DNA of 64,000 nucleotides from an uncultured Lachnospiraceae bacterium (GCA_947630025.1 CANRFZ010000004.1:1-64000); one strand, 5' to 3'. Positions 26,850 through 37,541 are shown, counted from the stretch's first letter. The notes: generated from the sequence alone by a model not told the origin. Translations and numbers: made by a program.

Positions 26850-28259
26850 CTAATAGGCGTTTTTATTTATGAAGCCCTTAAAGAGCGTCAAAAACATAAT
26901 CTTGATATCGAAGGACAACGTCCAGTTTTCAATATAGAAGATATCGTACTCGATCCGGCGCTTGATCGAAGTGTCGCCGCGGTAGCCGTTGATCTGCGCC
27001 CATCCGGTCAGACCCGGCCTGACCTGATGCTTCACCATATAGCGCGGAATCTCCTCCCGGAACTTGTCCACGAACTGCGGCCTCTCCGGTCTGGGGCCCA
27101 CGACGCTCATATCGCCTTTGAGGATATTAAAAAGCTGCGGAAGCTCGTCGATGCTCGTCTTGCGCAGGAATCTGCCGACCTTGGTCACTCTCGGATCGTC
27201 CTTCGTCGTCCAGCCCTCTTTCTCCTTGGAAGGCTTCTGCACCTCCATCGTGCGGAATTTATACATCGGAAAAGGCTTGTTGTGCAGCCCGATCCTCTCC
27301 TGCCGGAAAATGACGGGCCCCTTGGACGTGCAGCGCACCGCGATGGCGCTGATTAACATGACCGGCGACGAGATCACGATCCCGACCAGAGCCACGACCA
27401 CATCCATCACCCGCTTGGCCACCCAGTTTAACGTGTTGGTCAGCGGCACGTAGCGGATATTGATCACCGGCAGGCCCATCAGATCTTCCGTGTACGGCCT
27501 GCTGGGGAACATACTGTTGTAGTCCGGGATAAACTTCGTGTGGACGCCGGATTTCTCGCAGATATCCACGATCCGCTCCAGATGGTCATAATCTTTCAGC
27601 GATAGCGTGATGGCGATCTCGTCCAGCTTGTTCTCCGGCAGGATGTAGAGCAGATTTTCGATTCTCCCCAGCACCTTGACGCCCTTGTAGAGCGTGCCCG
27701 CCGGAACGCTGTCGTCCAGAATGCCCCGCACCACGTAGCCCCACTGCGGATTGGCGTTGATCCTGTTGATGTACTGCTCCGCCGCGCGGGAGTACCCCAC
27801 CAAAAGGATGTATTTCAGGTTGTAGCCCTTGTCCCGGAAAAACTGCAGCAGCGTGCGGATCAGGGTTCTCTCGATATTCGTCAGCAGGATATTGAGGACG
27901 TAGAAATACGCCATCATCGCACGGGAAAAATGGTTCTGCGAGATTAGATACCAGCCCGCCATCAGCAGAATCAGCCCCACCGTGTTGGCCTGAACGATAT
28001 TGAGGATTTCATATTTATGGACGGTCGCCCGCTTGGGGGTATACAGGTTGAAATTGTAATACAGGAGCAGATAGCCGGGCACGATAATATAGAGCATTTC
28101 AAAATAAGTGCGCATGGAAAGCACACCGACGCCGGGGTCGATGTCCGAAAAAGGACTGGCAAACTTGATATACCATGCCAGCATATAGGATGCCGCCACG
28201 ATCACGGCGTCCAGAACCACATGAAGCCTGTTGAAATACTTCTGGTTATCTTTGATCAT
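26850..28259 (-). CDS. Undecaprenyl-phosphate sugar phosphotransferase (initiating sugar transferase)
   Basis: Multi-TM N-terminus; GPVIFRQERIGLHNKPFPMYKFRTM, TSIDELPQLFNILKGDMSVVGPRP. Confidence 0.92.
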   Translation of the reverse strand: MIKDNQKYFNRLHVVLDAVIVAASYMLAWYIKFASPFSDIDPGVGVLSMRTYFEMLYIIVPGYLLLYYNFNLYTPKRATVHKYEILNIVQANTVGLILLMAGWYLISQNHFSRAMMAYFYVLNILLTNIERTLIRTLLQFFRDKGYNLKYILLVGYSRAAEQYINRINANPQWGYVVRGILDDSVPAGTLYKGVKVLGRIENLLYILPENKLDEIAITLSLKDYDHLERIVDICEKSGVHTKFIPDYNSMFPSRPYTEDLMGLPVINIRYVPLTNTLNWVAKRVMDVVVALVGIVISSPVMLISAIAVRCTSKGPVIFRQERIGLHNKPFPMYKFRTMEVQKPSKEKEGWTTKDDPRVTKVGRFLRKTSIDELPQLFNILKGDMSVVGPRPERPQFVDKFREEIPRYMVKHQVRPGLTGWAQINGYRGDTSIKRRIEYDIFYIENWTLSFDIKIMFLTLFKGFINKNAY

Positions 28260-28526
28260 ACACGATACCCCTGTATCCGTATCACAAATGCCCGCCCGGA
28301 CGCCGATGCGCGGCGTCCTTGGGAAACCGCAACGCTGCCTGCCTGCGGCAGCAAAAGAGCGGCCTGCTCTGGTACGGCAGCCGAGCCTGCTCTTATTTTA
28401 CTGCATTTTTCCAAAAAGTACAACTGCCCGCGCAGCCGCCATTCCGATCACAAGGCGGCATCCTCTATTGTCCCGCAGCCGCCGCCTTCCGGCCACACGG
28501 CCACATCCTATGCTGCCCAATAGCAA

Positions 28527-29498
28527 TCATTTCCCAGTCACGCGGTATAGCAGATTCCGCCACAATTCCATCTGGATCATAATATAGGCGCGGAGGCGCT
28601 CCCGCCGGAAACGCACCTTGTGTCCGCGGCCCTCCTCCGAGCGGCATAGCGCCACGCCCTTGCGCAGCCCGGCCAGATACGTGCCGCCCAGCCCCTTTCC
28701 GGCAAAAAAGACCGCCTTCACCGCAAATCCCGCGAGCAGAAAAGGCAGATTCAAAACGATCTGCGGGGCGGGCATATTCTTGTAAATCAGATAGACACTG
28801 TTTCTGGAAGTTAAATCCACTTTAAATTTATTGTATCTCGAACCGCTGGCGCCGCTGCCCGCATGGTACACCACCGCCTCGGGAATATACAGATTATTGT
28901 ATCCACAGATGCGCGCGCGATACCCAAGGTCGATATCTTCCAGATAGGCAAAATGACGGACGTCAAACATCCCAACCTCCCGGAACATCCCGCGCCGATA
29001 AATCGCCGCGCCGCCGCAGGCCGCAAAAATCCGGCACCGCCTGTTGTAGTCCGCCGCAGGCCGGTCCTTGCCTCTGGCAAAAGCCCAGCCCAGCGCACAG
29101 TATAAATCCCCCGCGTCGTCGATCAGTTCCGGGCGGTGCATATTCCGCATCTGCGCCGAACCGGAAAAAACGTTCGGATGGGCATTCAGCGGCTTTTCCA
29201 GCGCACGGACGAAGCCCGGCTCCACGCGGGTATCGTTGTTTAATAAAATAACATATGTTGTCTTACTGCGTTCGATGCCGATGTTCACCGCCCGGGAAAA
29301 TCCCTGATTCTCCGGCAGGCAGACCAGCTCCGCCTGCGGGAACCGCTCCCGCACCAGCTCCCTGCTGCCGTCCGTGGAGCCGTTGTCCACCACGATGACA
29401 TGGGCCGGCTCGCCTGCCAGCGAAGCCAGACACGGTTCGATATATGCCATGCCGTTGTAGTTGGGAATGACAATCGTGGAGTGTATCCGCTCCTGCAT
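28527..29498 (-). CDS. Family 2 glycosyltransferase
   Basis: TIVIPNYNGMAYIEPCLASL, VVDNGSTDGS, ILLNNDTRV. Confidence 0.88.
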   Translation of the reverse strand: MQERIHSTIVIPNYNGMAYIEPCLASLAGEPAHVIVVDNGSTDGSRELVRERFPQAELVCLPENQGFSRAVNIGIERSKTTYVILLNNDTRVEPGFVRALEKPLNAHPNVFSGSAQMRNMHRPELIDDAGDLYCALGWAFARGKDRPAADYNRRCRIFAACGGAAIYRRGMFREVGMFDVRHFAYLEDIDLGYRARICGYNNLYIPEAVVYHAGSGASGSRYNKFKVDLTSRNSVYLIYKNMPAPQIVLNLPFLLAGFAVKAVFFAGKGLGGTYLAGLRKGVALCRSEEGRGHKVRFRRERLRAYIMIQMELWRNLLYRVTGK

Positions 29499-29510
29499 AT
29501 GCTTCTCTCC

Positions 29511-30941
29511 TTATTTAGTGCGCAGTGTCACCGTCAGCCGCGGGTCCCACAGGATATGGTAGCCCCGCGCCACCGCCGCGCGGCTCAGCTCCAGACTCAG
29601 CTTACGGTATCCCGCCTCGTCGCAGGACACCCCCGACACATCCGCGATCCGCTCCTGCCGCCGCCCGCCGCCTGTCCTCACGGAAACGGTGCGCTCCGTG
29701 TAAGGAAGCCCGGTGATCTGCTCAAACACCGCATAGAGCTGGGGCCGGAGCCTCATGCAGCGGATGTCCGCCGCCGCCACATCCTGCGCCAGCGCCGCCC
29801 GGTGGGTGCCGCCGCCGCTATACTCCCGGTGCAGCCCTTCGTAGAGGACGCCGCCGTTCCGATCCATAGCGCCGCCGCAGATCCGCCGCCGCGCGTTTAA
29901 GAGCCTGCCGCCCACGATTCCCACGTCATCCCGCACCGCCAGCACATCCGGCAGATAAGTGATCTCATAGAAACCCAGATGCAGGCTATGGCGAACCTCC
30001 GCGCGCCAGCCCATATCCCGGCAGAACTGCGCCAGCGCCGCCCGGCCCGCTTCGTAGGCATATTCCTTGCTGGCGGTATTCTGCGCCGTGGAATCCGCGT
30101 GGCAGCGCCAGTGATAGAGCACGCAGGGGATGTGGACGATGCGCCGCTCCACTTCCCGCCACGGCATATCCCGCCGCAGATCCGCCGCGGCCCGCAGCAC
30201 AAGATCATAGTCCTGCGCACCGTTGTAATCGCCCCGCAGCCGCAGCCTTTTCAACAGATCGGCCCGCACCGCCATGAAGTGGCAGACATAATTGTTGGAT
30301 AAAATTAAATCCAGATTAAAGTTTTCTTTCCTGTTCGGTTCTGTATAATAACAGTTGTTATCGTCGTATTTATCCTCGTCCGTGTAGAGAAGCGCCGGCT
30401 CTATGCCGCCTTTTCTCGCTTCCTCCAGCGCGGAGGCCATCCGATAGAGCGCATCCGGCGCCAGCAGATCGTCGTGGTCTAATAGCCCGATATAGCTGCC
30501 CACGGCGGCTTTGATCCCCGCGTTGGTATTGTCCGCGATCCCCAGATTTTCCGGCAGGGCCAGATAACGGATGCGTTCTTCGCCGCTCTGCTCCCGAATC
30601 TCTGTCACTGTCGAACGGACGCTGCCGCTGCCGCCCGCGTCCGCGATAATCAGTTCCCAGCGTCCGTAGCTCTGGCGGCGCACAGAGTCGATCATCTCCC
30701 GCAGAAACCGCGGGTTCGTCTCATAGGCGGGCACCACGATGCTGAAAAGATCCGTAAAGCGCCCGGCATTCCCACGCTGCTCTGCAAGCTCCTGTTCGGA
30801 CGGCTCCGCATAGCGGTAGTCCGCCCGCCTGCCGTCCTCGATCCGCTCTTTGGCCGCATACCAGGCATGGTACAGGCCGTTTCGCTTTAAATAACGGATG
30901 GTTTTATTCAGATTGTCCCAGTTAAAGCTGCCGTTTCCCAT
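29511..30941 (-). CDS. Family 2 glycosyltransferase
   Basis: FSIVVPAYETNPRFLREMIDSVRRQ, GLLDHDDLLAPDAL; ATG (MGNGSFNWDNLNK) chosen over the ORF start at 30974, which lies in a hairpin. Confidence 0.85.
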   Translation of the reverse strand: MGNGSFNWDNLNKTIRYLKRNGLYHAWYAAKERIEDGRRADYRYAEPSEQELAEQRGNAGRFTDLFSIVVPAYETNPRFLREMIDSVRRQSYGRWELIIADAGGSGSVRSTVTEIREQSGEERIRYLALPENLGIADNTNAGIKAAVGSYIGLLDHDDLLAPDALYRMASALEEARKGGIEPALLYTDEDKYDDNNCYYTEPNRKENFNLDLILSNNYVCHFMAVRADLLKRLRLRGDYNGAQDYDLVLRAAADLRRDMPWREVERRIVHIPCVLYHWRCHADSTAQNTASKEYAYEAGRAALAQFCRDMGWRAEVRHSLHLGFYEITYLPDVLAVRDDVGIVGGRLLNARRRICGGAMDRNGGVLYEGLHREYSGGGTHRAALAQDVAAADIRCMRLRPQLYAVFEQITGLPYTERTVSVRTGGGRRQERIADVSGVSCDEAGYRKLSLELSRAAVARGYHILWDPRLTVTLRTK

Positions 30942-30961
30942 AAAAACGCCTTCTAAACACG

Positions 30962-30986
30962 TATCGCCCTGCACCGAGCAGGGCGA
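30962..30986 (-). terminator. Hairpin between the phosphosugar mutase and the next glycosyltransferase gene
   Basis: ATCGCCCTGC-loop-GCAGGGCGAT; no strong U tract. Confidence 0.45.
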
Positions 30987-31009
30987 TTCTTTCCGTGTGA
31001 CGGTTCCGA

Positions 31010-32737
31010 TCAGAGATAAGCCTTCAGGTCTTCGGTCAGTTTGTCGAGACGCCGCTGCGCGTCTTCCAGATCCGTTCCCTTTACGCCCATGTAGAACTTA
31101 ATCTTGGGCTCCGTGCCGGAAGGCCGTGCGCAGCACCATGAATCGTTGGTCAGGTCAAAATACAGAACGTTGGACTTAGGCAGCCCGGTCTGTCCTTCCT
31201 CGCCGGTCTCCAGATGCAGCGTCTTGCCCGTATTGTAATCACGGAACTCTCTCACCTTGAGGTCGCCGAAGTTTTTCGGGGGATTGCTGCGCAGTCTGCC
31301 CATCAGTTCCTCGATCTCCTTGGCGCCGTCGATGCCTTTCATAGTAATCGCGTACTGGCTCTCTTTGAAATAACCGTATTTCTCGTACAACGCAATCATC
31401 TGATCCCAGACGGTTCTGCCGTGCTTCTTGCACCATGCCGCCATCTCGCACAGGCACATCACCGCTACCACCGCGTCTTTATCCCTCGCGTGGGTGCCCG
31501 CCAGACAACCGTAGCTCTCCTCCAGCCCGAATACATAGTGGTTGGAGCCCGTCTGCTCAAACAATTTGATCTGCTCGCCGATATATTTAAAGCCTGTCAG
31601 CACTTCGATGAATTTGACGTTATAGTCTTCCGCGATGGCCCGCGCCATGTTGGTGGTGACGATCGTGGTCACAAGGGCGGGGTTCTCCGGCATCTTGCCC
31701 GTGGCCGTTCTCTCCCGCAGGATGTACTCGGCGATCAGCATACCGGACATATTGCCGGTAAAAGGAATGTACTCGCCGGACTTGGTATCCAGCGCATAGA
31801 TCCCCAGTCTGTCCGCGTCGGGATCAGTAGCCAGAACGATGTCGGCCTGTTTCTCCTTTGCCAGCTTCAGCGCCAGCGTAAAAGCCTTGGGATCTTCCGG
31901 ATTCGGGTACGCCAGCGTCGTGAAATCGGGGTCCGGCATCTCCTGTTCGGGCACCACATACACGTGCTTAAATCCCAGCTCGGACAGAATGCGTCTCACG
32001 GGAACGTTGCCCGTGCCGTTGAACGGAGAGTAGACGATCTTCATGTCCTCCGCCATCTCCCGGATCACTTCGGGATGGATGATCTGCTTTTTCAGCTCCT
32101 CCATGTATTTGTCGTCAATCTCTTTGCCGATGACCTGATAGAGTCCGGCTTTGACGGCCTCCTCTTTGTCCATCGTCTTAGCGTCGTGGTAGTCCGTCAC
32201 GTGATTGACTTCGGTAATAATCTCTTTATCCCGGGGCGCGGCAACCTGCGCGCCGTCCTCCCAGTAGCACTTGTAGCCGTTGTATTCCGGGGGATTGTGG
32301 CTGGCGGTGATCACGATGCCTGAGATGCAGCCCAGCGTGCGCAGCGCAAAGGACAACTCCGGCGTGGGCCTGAGCGCGTCGAACACATAAGCCCTGATGC
32401 CGTTAGCCGCCAGACACAACGCCGCCACATCCGCAAATTCGGGGGACATCCGTCTGGAATCGTAGGCGATCGCCACGCCCTTGTCCGCGCCGCCCTGCTT
32501 CTTGATATAATTGGCCAATCCCTGTGTGGCCTTGCGCACCGTGTAGATGTTCATGCGGTTTGTGCCCGCGCCGATCACGCCGCGCAGACCGCCGGTGCCG
32601 AACTCCAGATCTTTGTAGAAGCGATCCTCTATCTCTTTTTCATTATCCCGAATCGCCAGAAGCTCCTGCTTCGTGGCCTCGTCGAAATAGGGATCGTTTA
32701 CCCAGAAATCATACTGTTCTCTGTAACCCATGTCCAT
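31010..32737 (-). CDS. Phospho-sugar mutase (phosphoglucomutase/phosphomannomutase family)
   Basis: TASHNPPEYNGYK, ATDPDADRLGIYA, RPSGTEPKIKFY. Confidence 0.93.
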   Translation of the reverse strand: MDMGYREQYDFWVNDPYFDEATKQELLAIRDNEKEIEDRFYKDLEFGTGGLRGVIGAGTNRMNIYTVRKATQGLANYIKKQGGADKGVAIAYDSRRMSPEFADVAALCLAANGIRAYVFDALRPTPELSFALRTLGCISGIVITASHNPPEYNGYKCYWEDGAQVAAPRDKEIITEVNHVTDYHDAKTMDKEEAVKAGLYQVIGKEIDDKYMEELKKQIIHPEVIREMAEDMKIVYSPFNGTGNVPVRRILSELGFKHVYVVPEQEMPDPDFTTLAYPNPEDPKAFTLALKLAKEKQADIVLATDPDADRLGIYALDTKSGEYIPFTGNMSGMLIAEYILRERTATGKMPENPALVTTIVTTNMARAIAEDYNVKFIEVLTGFKYIGEQIKLFEQTGSNHYVFGLEESYGCLAGTHARDKDAVVAVMCLCEMAAWCKKHGRTVWDQMIALYEKYGYFKESQYAITMKGIDGAKEIEELMGRLRSNPPKNFGDLKVREFRDYNTGKTLHLETGEEGQTGLPKSNVLYFDLTNDSWCCARPSGTEPKIKFYMGVKGTDLEDAQRRLDKLTEDLKAYL

Positions 32738-32872
32738 ACCTCCGTTGTTTTTTTGCTTCTATGTATTTTGTTTCTATAAATCTGTCGTCCGCCAAAATTG
32801 TCTGCAAGCAGCCATTTTGTCATCCGCCAGATTCGCACGGCAGATTGCTGAATCTTCGTTCATTTTATCATA

Positions 32873-34873
32873 TTACTCCCCCAGCCGCAACGCAAAATCG
32901 CTCCGGTCCAGTGAAAAATTCGGGTTGTAATAGGGATCTCCGCGGTCCAGCAGCTCCTTCCATTTGTCGCGGAAAGCCGCCGATTCGCGGTCATACCGCT
33001 GCGCGCCTGCCCCCTGTATGTCAGAGCCCCGCGACCGGGATTCATAGTGGTACAACTCCGCAAACGGCGTAAAAACATTGACATAGCCCGCCTTCCACGC
33101 CCGGATGCACAGATCCACGTCGTTTAAGGATACGGCGAAACTCTCGTCCAGTCCGCCCAGCTCTTGAAAAAGCGCCCTGCGCATCATCAGGCAGGCGCCC
33201 GTCACTGCCATCACGTTCTGCGCATAGCACAGACGCCCCATGTACCCCAGATTGTTGCTGCTGACGCCGTAGTGGGTGTGCCCCGCCGTCCTGTGCTGCC
33301 CCAGCCCCAGCACCACGCCCGCGTGCTGGATCGTTCTGTCCTCATAGTAGAGCTTGGCGCCCACGGCTCCTACGTCGCTCCGCTGGGCGTACATGAGCAG
33401 TTCTTCCATCCAGTCGATAGAAATGACGCTCGTGTCGTTATTCAAAAGAACAATGTACTCTCCTTTTGCCTGAGAAACGCCCAGATTGTTGATGGCCGAA
33501 TAATTAAACTCGCCCTCATATGTTATGACACGTATGTCAGGATTGCTCTGTATTTTTTTGTAATAGGCAAAAATCTCCTCGCTGACACTGTTGTTTTCCA
33601 CAATGATAATCTCGTAATGCGCGTAGCTGCTCTTTTCCAAAATAGAAGTGACGCAGCGCTCCAGATCCTCCGCGTGGTCTTTGTTGGCGATCACGATGCT
33701 GATCAGCGGATTGCCCTGAATCTCATACTTGATCTGAAAAATCGTCTCAAAGGCTTTGGTGGAAAGAATCTCAAAATTGCGGAAGCCCTGCTCCGTCAGA
33801 TGCGCCGCCACCGCGCCCTTGGCGGCATCGATGGCGTAACTCTTGGCATTGATGTCAGCCGCCACGCTGCCCGCATGGGAACGCCAGTAGTAGAGCAGCT
33901 TGGGAACGTGTACCACGTGCCGCGCGCGGCTCGTCAGCCTGAGAATGGCGTCATGATCCTGACTGCCGTCAAACTGCGGACGGAACAGTGCGCCGCCCTC
34001 CACCAGATCCCTGCTGAAAGCGCTGAAATGGCAGATGTAATTATTTGCACGCAGATTGTCCGGCGCGAAATCCGGCTTAAAATGCAGCGTAATCATATCG
34101 TCGATGGTGCGGTTGCCCTTAAAGGTGGCTTCGTCGCAGTAGATGTAATCCGCGTCCTCCGCGCAGATCACCTTCATATATTCGTACAGGACGCTGGGAT
34201 GCAGCACGTCGTCGTGGTCAAACAGGGCGATATAATTTCCGGAGGCCATCGCAAGACACTCGTTGGTGTTGCCCGATATCCCTTTGTTTTCCGGCAGTCT
34301 GCGGTAGCGAATCCGCCCGTCGCGCCCGGCGTACTCCCGGCAGATGCGCTCCACCTCGCCGTGCCGCTCGTCGGAGCCGTCCGCCAGACACAGTTCCCAG
34401 CCTCCGTAGGTCTGCGCCAGCACGGAGTCAATGGCCTGCCGCAGATATTTCTCCGGTGTATTGTAGAGCGGCACGAGGATGCTGAACGTCACATCCCGGT
34501 CAAACACCGTGCCGCTCTGCGCCGCCCTCTCCGCCTCGTCCGGGAAACTCGCGCTGCCGTGCTGCCTGCGCGCCTTCCGCTCGATCCGCTTGGAGTCCAG
34601 CTTGCGCAAGATGCCGCGGATGCTGCCGTAGCAGCCCAGCCTCTCTTTCGTCCGGCGTACTTTATGCACCAGCATACGAAGCGGCTTGGACATACGCCAG
34701 AAGAAGCTGCCCTTCAGCCGTCCCAGCCTGTCCTCCAGCCGCGCGGCGTCTCTCTCCGCCTCCGCCAGCTTTTCCCGCAGGGTGTCGCCCTTTGCCTTTT
34801 CACGCTCGTAGGCGTCTCTGCTGCGGCGGAGCCTTTCCGCCTGCGCCGCCTGTTCCTGCCGCCTGTCTTCCAT
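32873..34873 (-). CDS. Family 2 glycosyltransferase, two GT-A-like domains
   Basis: FSILVPLYNTPEKYLRQAIDSVLAQ, ALFDHDDVLHPSVL; second domain ISIVIANKDHAEDLERCV, VLLNNDTSV. Confidence 0.88.
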   Translation of the reverse strand: MEDRRQEQAAQAERLRRSRDAYEREKAKGDTLREKLAEAERDAARLEDRLGRLKGSFFWRMSKPLRMLVHKVRRTKERLGCYGSIRGILRKLDSKRIERKARRQHGSASFPDEAERAAQSGTVFDRDVTFSILVPLYNTPEKYLRQAIDSVLAQTYGGWELCLADGSDERHGEVERICREYAGRDGRIRYRRLPENKGISGNTNECLAMASGNYIALFDHDDVLHPSVLYEYMKVICAEDADYIYCDEATFKGNRTIDDMITLHFKPDFAPDNLRANNYICHFSAFSRDLVEGGALFRPQFDGSQDHDAILRLTSRARHVVHVPKLLYYWRSHAGSVAADINAKSYAIDAAKGAVAAHLTEQGFRNFEILSTKAFETIFQIKYEIQGNPLISIVIANKDHAEDLERCVTSILEKSSYAHYEIIIVENNSVSEEIFAYYKKIQSNPDIRVITYEGEFNYSAINNLGVSQAKGEYIVLLNNDTSVISIDWMEELLMYAQRSDVGAVGAKLYYEDRTIQHAGVVLGLGQHRTAGHTHYGVSSNNLGYMGRLCYAQNVMAVTGACLMMRRALFQELGGLDESFAVSLNDVDLCIRAWKAGYVNVFTPFAELYHYESRSRGSDIQGAGAQRYDRESAAFRDKWKELLDRGDPYYNPNFSLDRSDFALRLGE

Positions 34874-34910
34874 GAACGATCTCCTTTATTCTTACTTATC
34901 ATCTGTCATC

Positions 34911-37538
34911 TTACAACGTGTATTCCTGCGGGCTCCACGCCAGATAATTCTCGTCGTCCGCCCCGGTGCACAACATACCGATCCGGTAGACGCCCTCGGG
35001 GAGCTCCTCGCGCCTGATGCGGCACACGAATCCCGCCAGCCCTACGTGGCGCTCGTCCGGCAGAATCTGTTCCACATCCTCCCGGTGCCGCTCCCATGGC
35101 GTTACAAAATAGTCAGCGCCGCCGCTGTCCCTGCGGTTTCCGCCTTTGCCTGTCTGCCCGCTGCGGCCATCCGCGCCGTCATCGCGCCGCTCGCCGTCCT
35201 GCCCGGCCTCTCCAACCCGGCGCAGCAGAATACGCCGCTCGTACAGGGCGTTGTCCGCGCCCGGCAGATAGCTCCAGCCCTCGATCCGCACGATCTCCGG
35301 CTCGTCGAGGTTCCTTTTCTGCTGGATGCCCGCGGCGTCCACGGTGAGCCGGAGCCGCCCGTTATTCGCACGCCTATGGCCCGCACGCCCGGCTGCCGCC
35401 GTCTCCGCTCTTTCCGGAGACACCGTCCGCAGCGGATCGTCACAGGGCAGCCTGCCGCCGCACCGGTACTCCACCGTATCGCCTGCCAGCGACGGATGGT
35501 AATAGGGATCGCAATTCCGAAACTGCGGGTGTCTGGCGTAGAGCGCCTCCTTTTCCCGCAGCAGGCGCTCCCACTTGCCCTCGTCCTCCACATCCTGCCC
35601 CCGGCTCAGGGATTCATAGTGGTAAAGCACCGCGTCATTCCGCTGCACGTTATAATACCCGGCCTCGGCCAGCCGGAAACAGAGATCCACATCATTATAG
35701 GCTACCGGCATCGTCTCGTCGAAACCGCCGACCTCGCGGAACTTGCCGCGCCCCACCATCAGGCACGCGCCGGTCACGCCGATTACGTCATACACCACGC
35801 GGTTACGCCCATAATAATAGTCTCGGTCGTCGGGGCAGCTCACCAGCTTGTGAGAAGGCCCGATCTCCATACTGGTGATGCCCGCGTGCTGGATCGCAAA
35901 CGAATCCGCATACCAGAGCTTCGCGCCCACGGCCCCGGTCAAAGGCTGGATCGCCTGTCCCGCCATGCGCCGCAGCCAGCTTCGCTCTATGATCTCCACA
36001 TCGTCATTGAGAAAGAGGAGCAGATCGCCGGTGGCCTGTTCCGCGCCCAGATTGCACATCCGTGAAAAATTAAATTCCATTTTGCGATAGAGATAGGTAA
36101 ACCCAAAACGGCGGCTCAGTTCTTCCATCCGCGCCCGGTTGTCGTCGCTGCTGCCGTTGTCTACCACGATCCACTCATAAAACGTATAGTCGGTCTTCTC
36201 CGCAAAAGACCGCAGGCAGCGCTCCAGCACTTCCGGGTGGTCTCTGGACGGAATCACCACCGATACGGCGTGATGGGGCGGAATGCGCCGCTCCTCGCTC
36301 ATCGCCCGCAGGCAGCGCTCGCTGCCGGAAATCGATGTGTCGTAGAGAATATGATAGATGTCCGGCTCCTGCCCGACGGCAAAATCAGCCTTGACGCCGC
36401 GCCTGTTCAGTGCGTTCCTGCGCACCGGCACGCATTTTTCCGACACGCCTGTCAGATATGTGCCCCGGTTCAGTTCCGCTATCAAAGCCTGCTCCACGAG
36501 ATCGGCCTGCTCCTGCCTGTCACCGCACTCCCGCACCCGGCAGAGCGTCTCGCCGTCGGGCTCATACGCCTGATGGTACAACACGCTTTCGATCCGGCAG
36601 ACAGACGCCCGCAGGGAAGCGTCGTCCAGCAGACACTTGCGCCGGGCCTCCTCCTCCAGCCGCAGACAAATATCATAAAAAAGGACTGCCTGCGCGTCAT
36701 CCGACCTCTCCGGCGCTGCACTGCCCGAACCCGCGCCCTCCGGCATCGCGCTCTGCGGCATCGTGCCCTCTGGCGTCGTGCCATTCAGTGGCACATTTTT
36801 CGCCGCCACTCCCTCCGGAACTCTGACGCCCGGCAGAACCGCCGCCGCCAGCTCCTCCCGGACGGCCACCAGATGTCCCCAGTACGGAAAAGCCAGCAGT
36901 GTGTCGGGAGAATAGCACGGTTTGAACCAAGGCTGCATCCTGCAGGACAGATCGCCCCAATAAAAATCCTCGTCCGCATAGGCAATCAGACAGGCAGGAT
37001 TATTATTAAAACATGATTTAATCTCGGAAAATGCCTTTTTGTCCAAGATGCCTTTTCCGTAAGTCAGAAGCAGCAGATCCGTGTCCGGAATCCGAATCGT
37101 CTGCCAGCCGGACACCGCTGTTTCTTCATCATAACAGTCATTATTTTCCTGTCTGATCCACTCGGCATAGGGGTGTGTCTGCCGGCGCAGCTCCTCTCTG
37201 TAGTGCAGCAGGAACGGCTGCGTCTCCGGCGTTCCCTGTGTCTTTGCGTCTGCCGCAGCACCACGCCCTCTGTGGCCGCCGCGTCTCTGTGCTTCCATGC
37301 TCTCCGCAGCACTGCGCCCTCTGTGGCCGCCGTGTACCGCGTGATAGACTTTGCGGAAAGGCGCCGTCAGCTTCCAGAACGGACTGGCGTAGATCCGCTG
37401 CAGATTTTCCTCCAGATCCGCCTGACGGCGCTCCGCGTCCGCAATCTTTCCGGCCAGCACGATATTCTGTTTGCGCTCTCTCTCGCAGGCCAGCTCATAA
37501 AAGGCGGCCCAGCCGTAATTCTCCGGATGTCCTTTCAT
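34911..37538 (-). CDS. Large family 2 glycosyltransferase
   Basis: VSVVIPSRDHPEVLERCLRSF, LFLNDDVEIIERSW, GACLMVGRGKFREVGGFDE. Confidence 0.85.
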   Translation of the reverse strand: MKGHPENYGWAAFYELACERERKQNIVLAGKIADAERRQADLEENLQRIYASPFWKLTAPFRKVYHAVHGGHRGRSAAESMEAQRRGGHRGRGAAADAKTQGTPETQPFLLHYREELRRQTHPYAEWIRQENNDCYDEETAVSGWQTIRIPDTDLLLLTYGKGILDKKAFSEIKSCFNNNPACLIAYADEDFYWGDLSCRMQPWFKPCYSPDTLLAFPYWGHLVAVREELAAAVLPGVRVPEGVAAKNVPLNGTTPEGTMPQSAMPEGAGSGSAAPERSDDAQAVLFYDICLRLEEEARRKCLLDDASLRASVCRIESVLYHQAYEPDGETLCRVRECGDRQEQADLVEQALIAELNRGTYLTGVSEKCVPVRRNALNRRGVKADFAVGQEPDIYHILYDTSISGSERCLRAMSEERRIPPHHAVSVVIPSRDHPEVLERCLRSFAEKTDYTFYEWIVVDNGSSDDNRARMEELSRRFGFTYLYRKMEFNFSRMCNLGAEQATGDLLLFLNDDVEIIERSWLRRMAGQAIQPLTGAVGAKLWYADSFAIQHAGITSMEIGPSHKLVSCPDDRDYYYGRNRVVYDVIGVTGACLMVGRGKFREVGGFDETMPVAYNDVDLCFRLAEAGYYNVQRNDAVLYHYESLSRGQDVEDEGKWERLLREKEALYARHPQFRNCDPYYHPSLAGDTVEYRCGGRLPCDDPLRTVSPERAETAAAGRAGHRRANNGRLRLTVDAAGIQQKRNLDEPEIVRIEGWSYLPGADNALYERRILLRRVGEAGQDGERRDDGADGRSGQTGKGGNRRDSGGADYFVTPWERHREDVEQILPDERHVGLAGFVCRIRREELPEGVYRIGMLCTGADDENYLAWSPQEYTL

Positions 37539-37541
37539 CGC

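Noticed and set aside
33164-35017. Long plus-strand ORF (617 aa) and similar long ORFs such as 3781..5259 and 36237..37016
   Set aside because: They are antisense to well-supported minus-strand genes and lack recognisable domains; explained by GC-rich codon bias.
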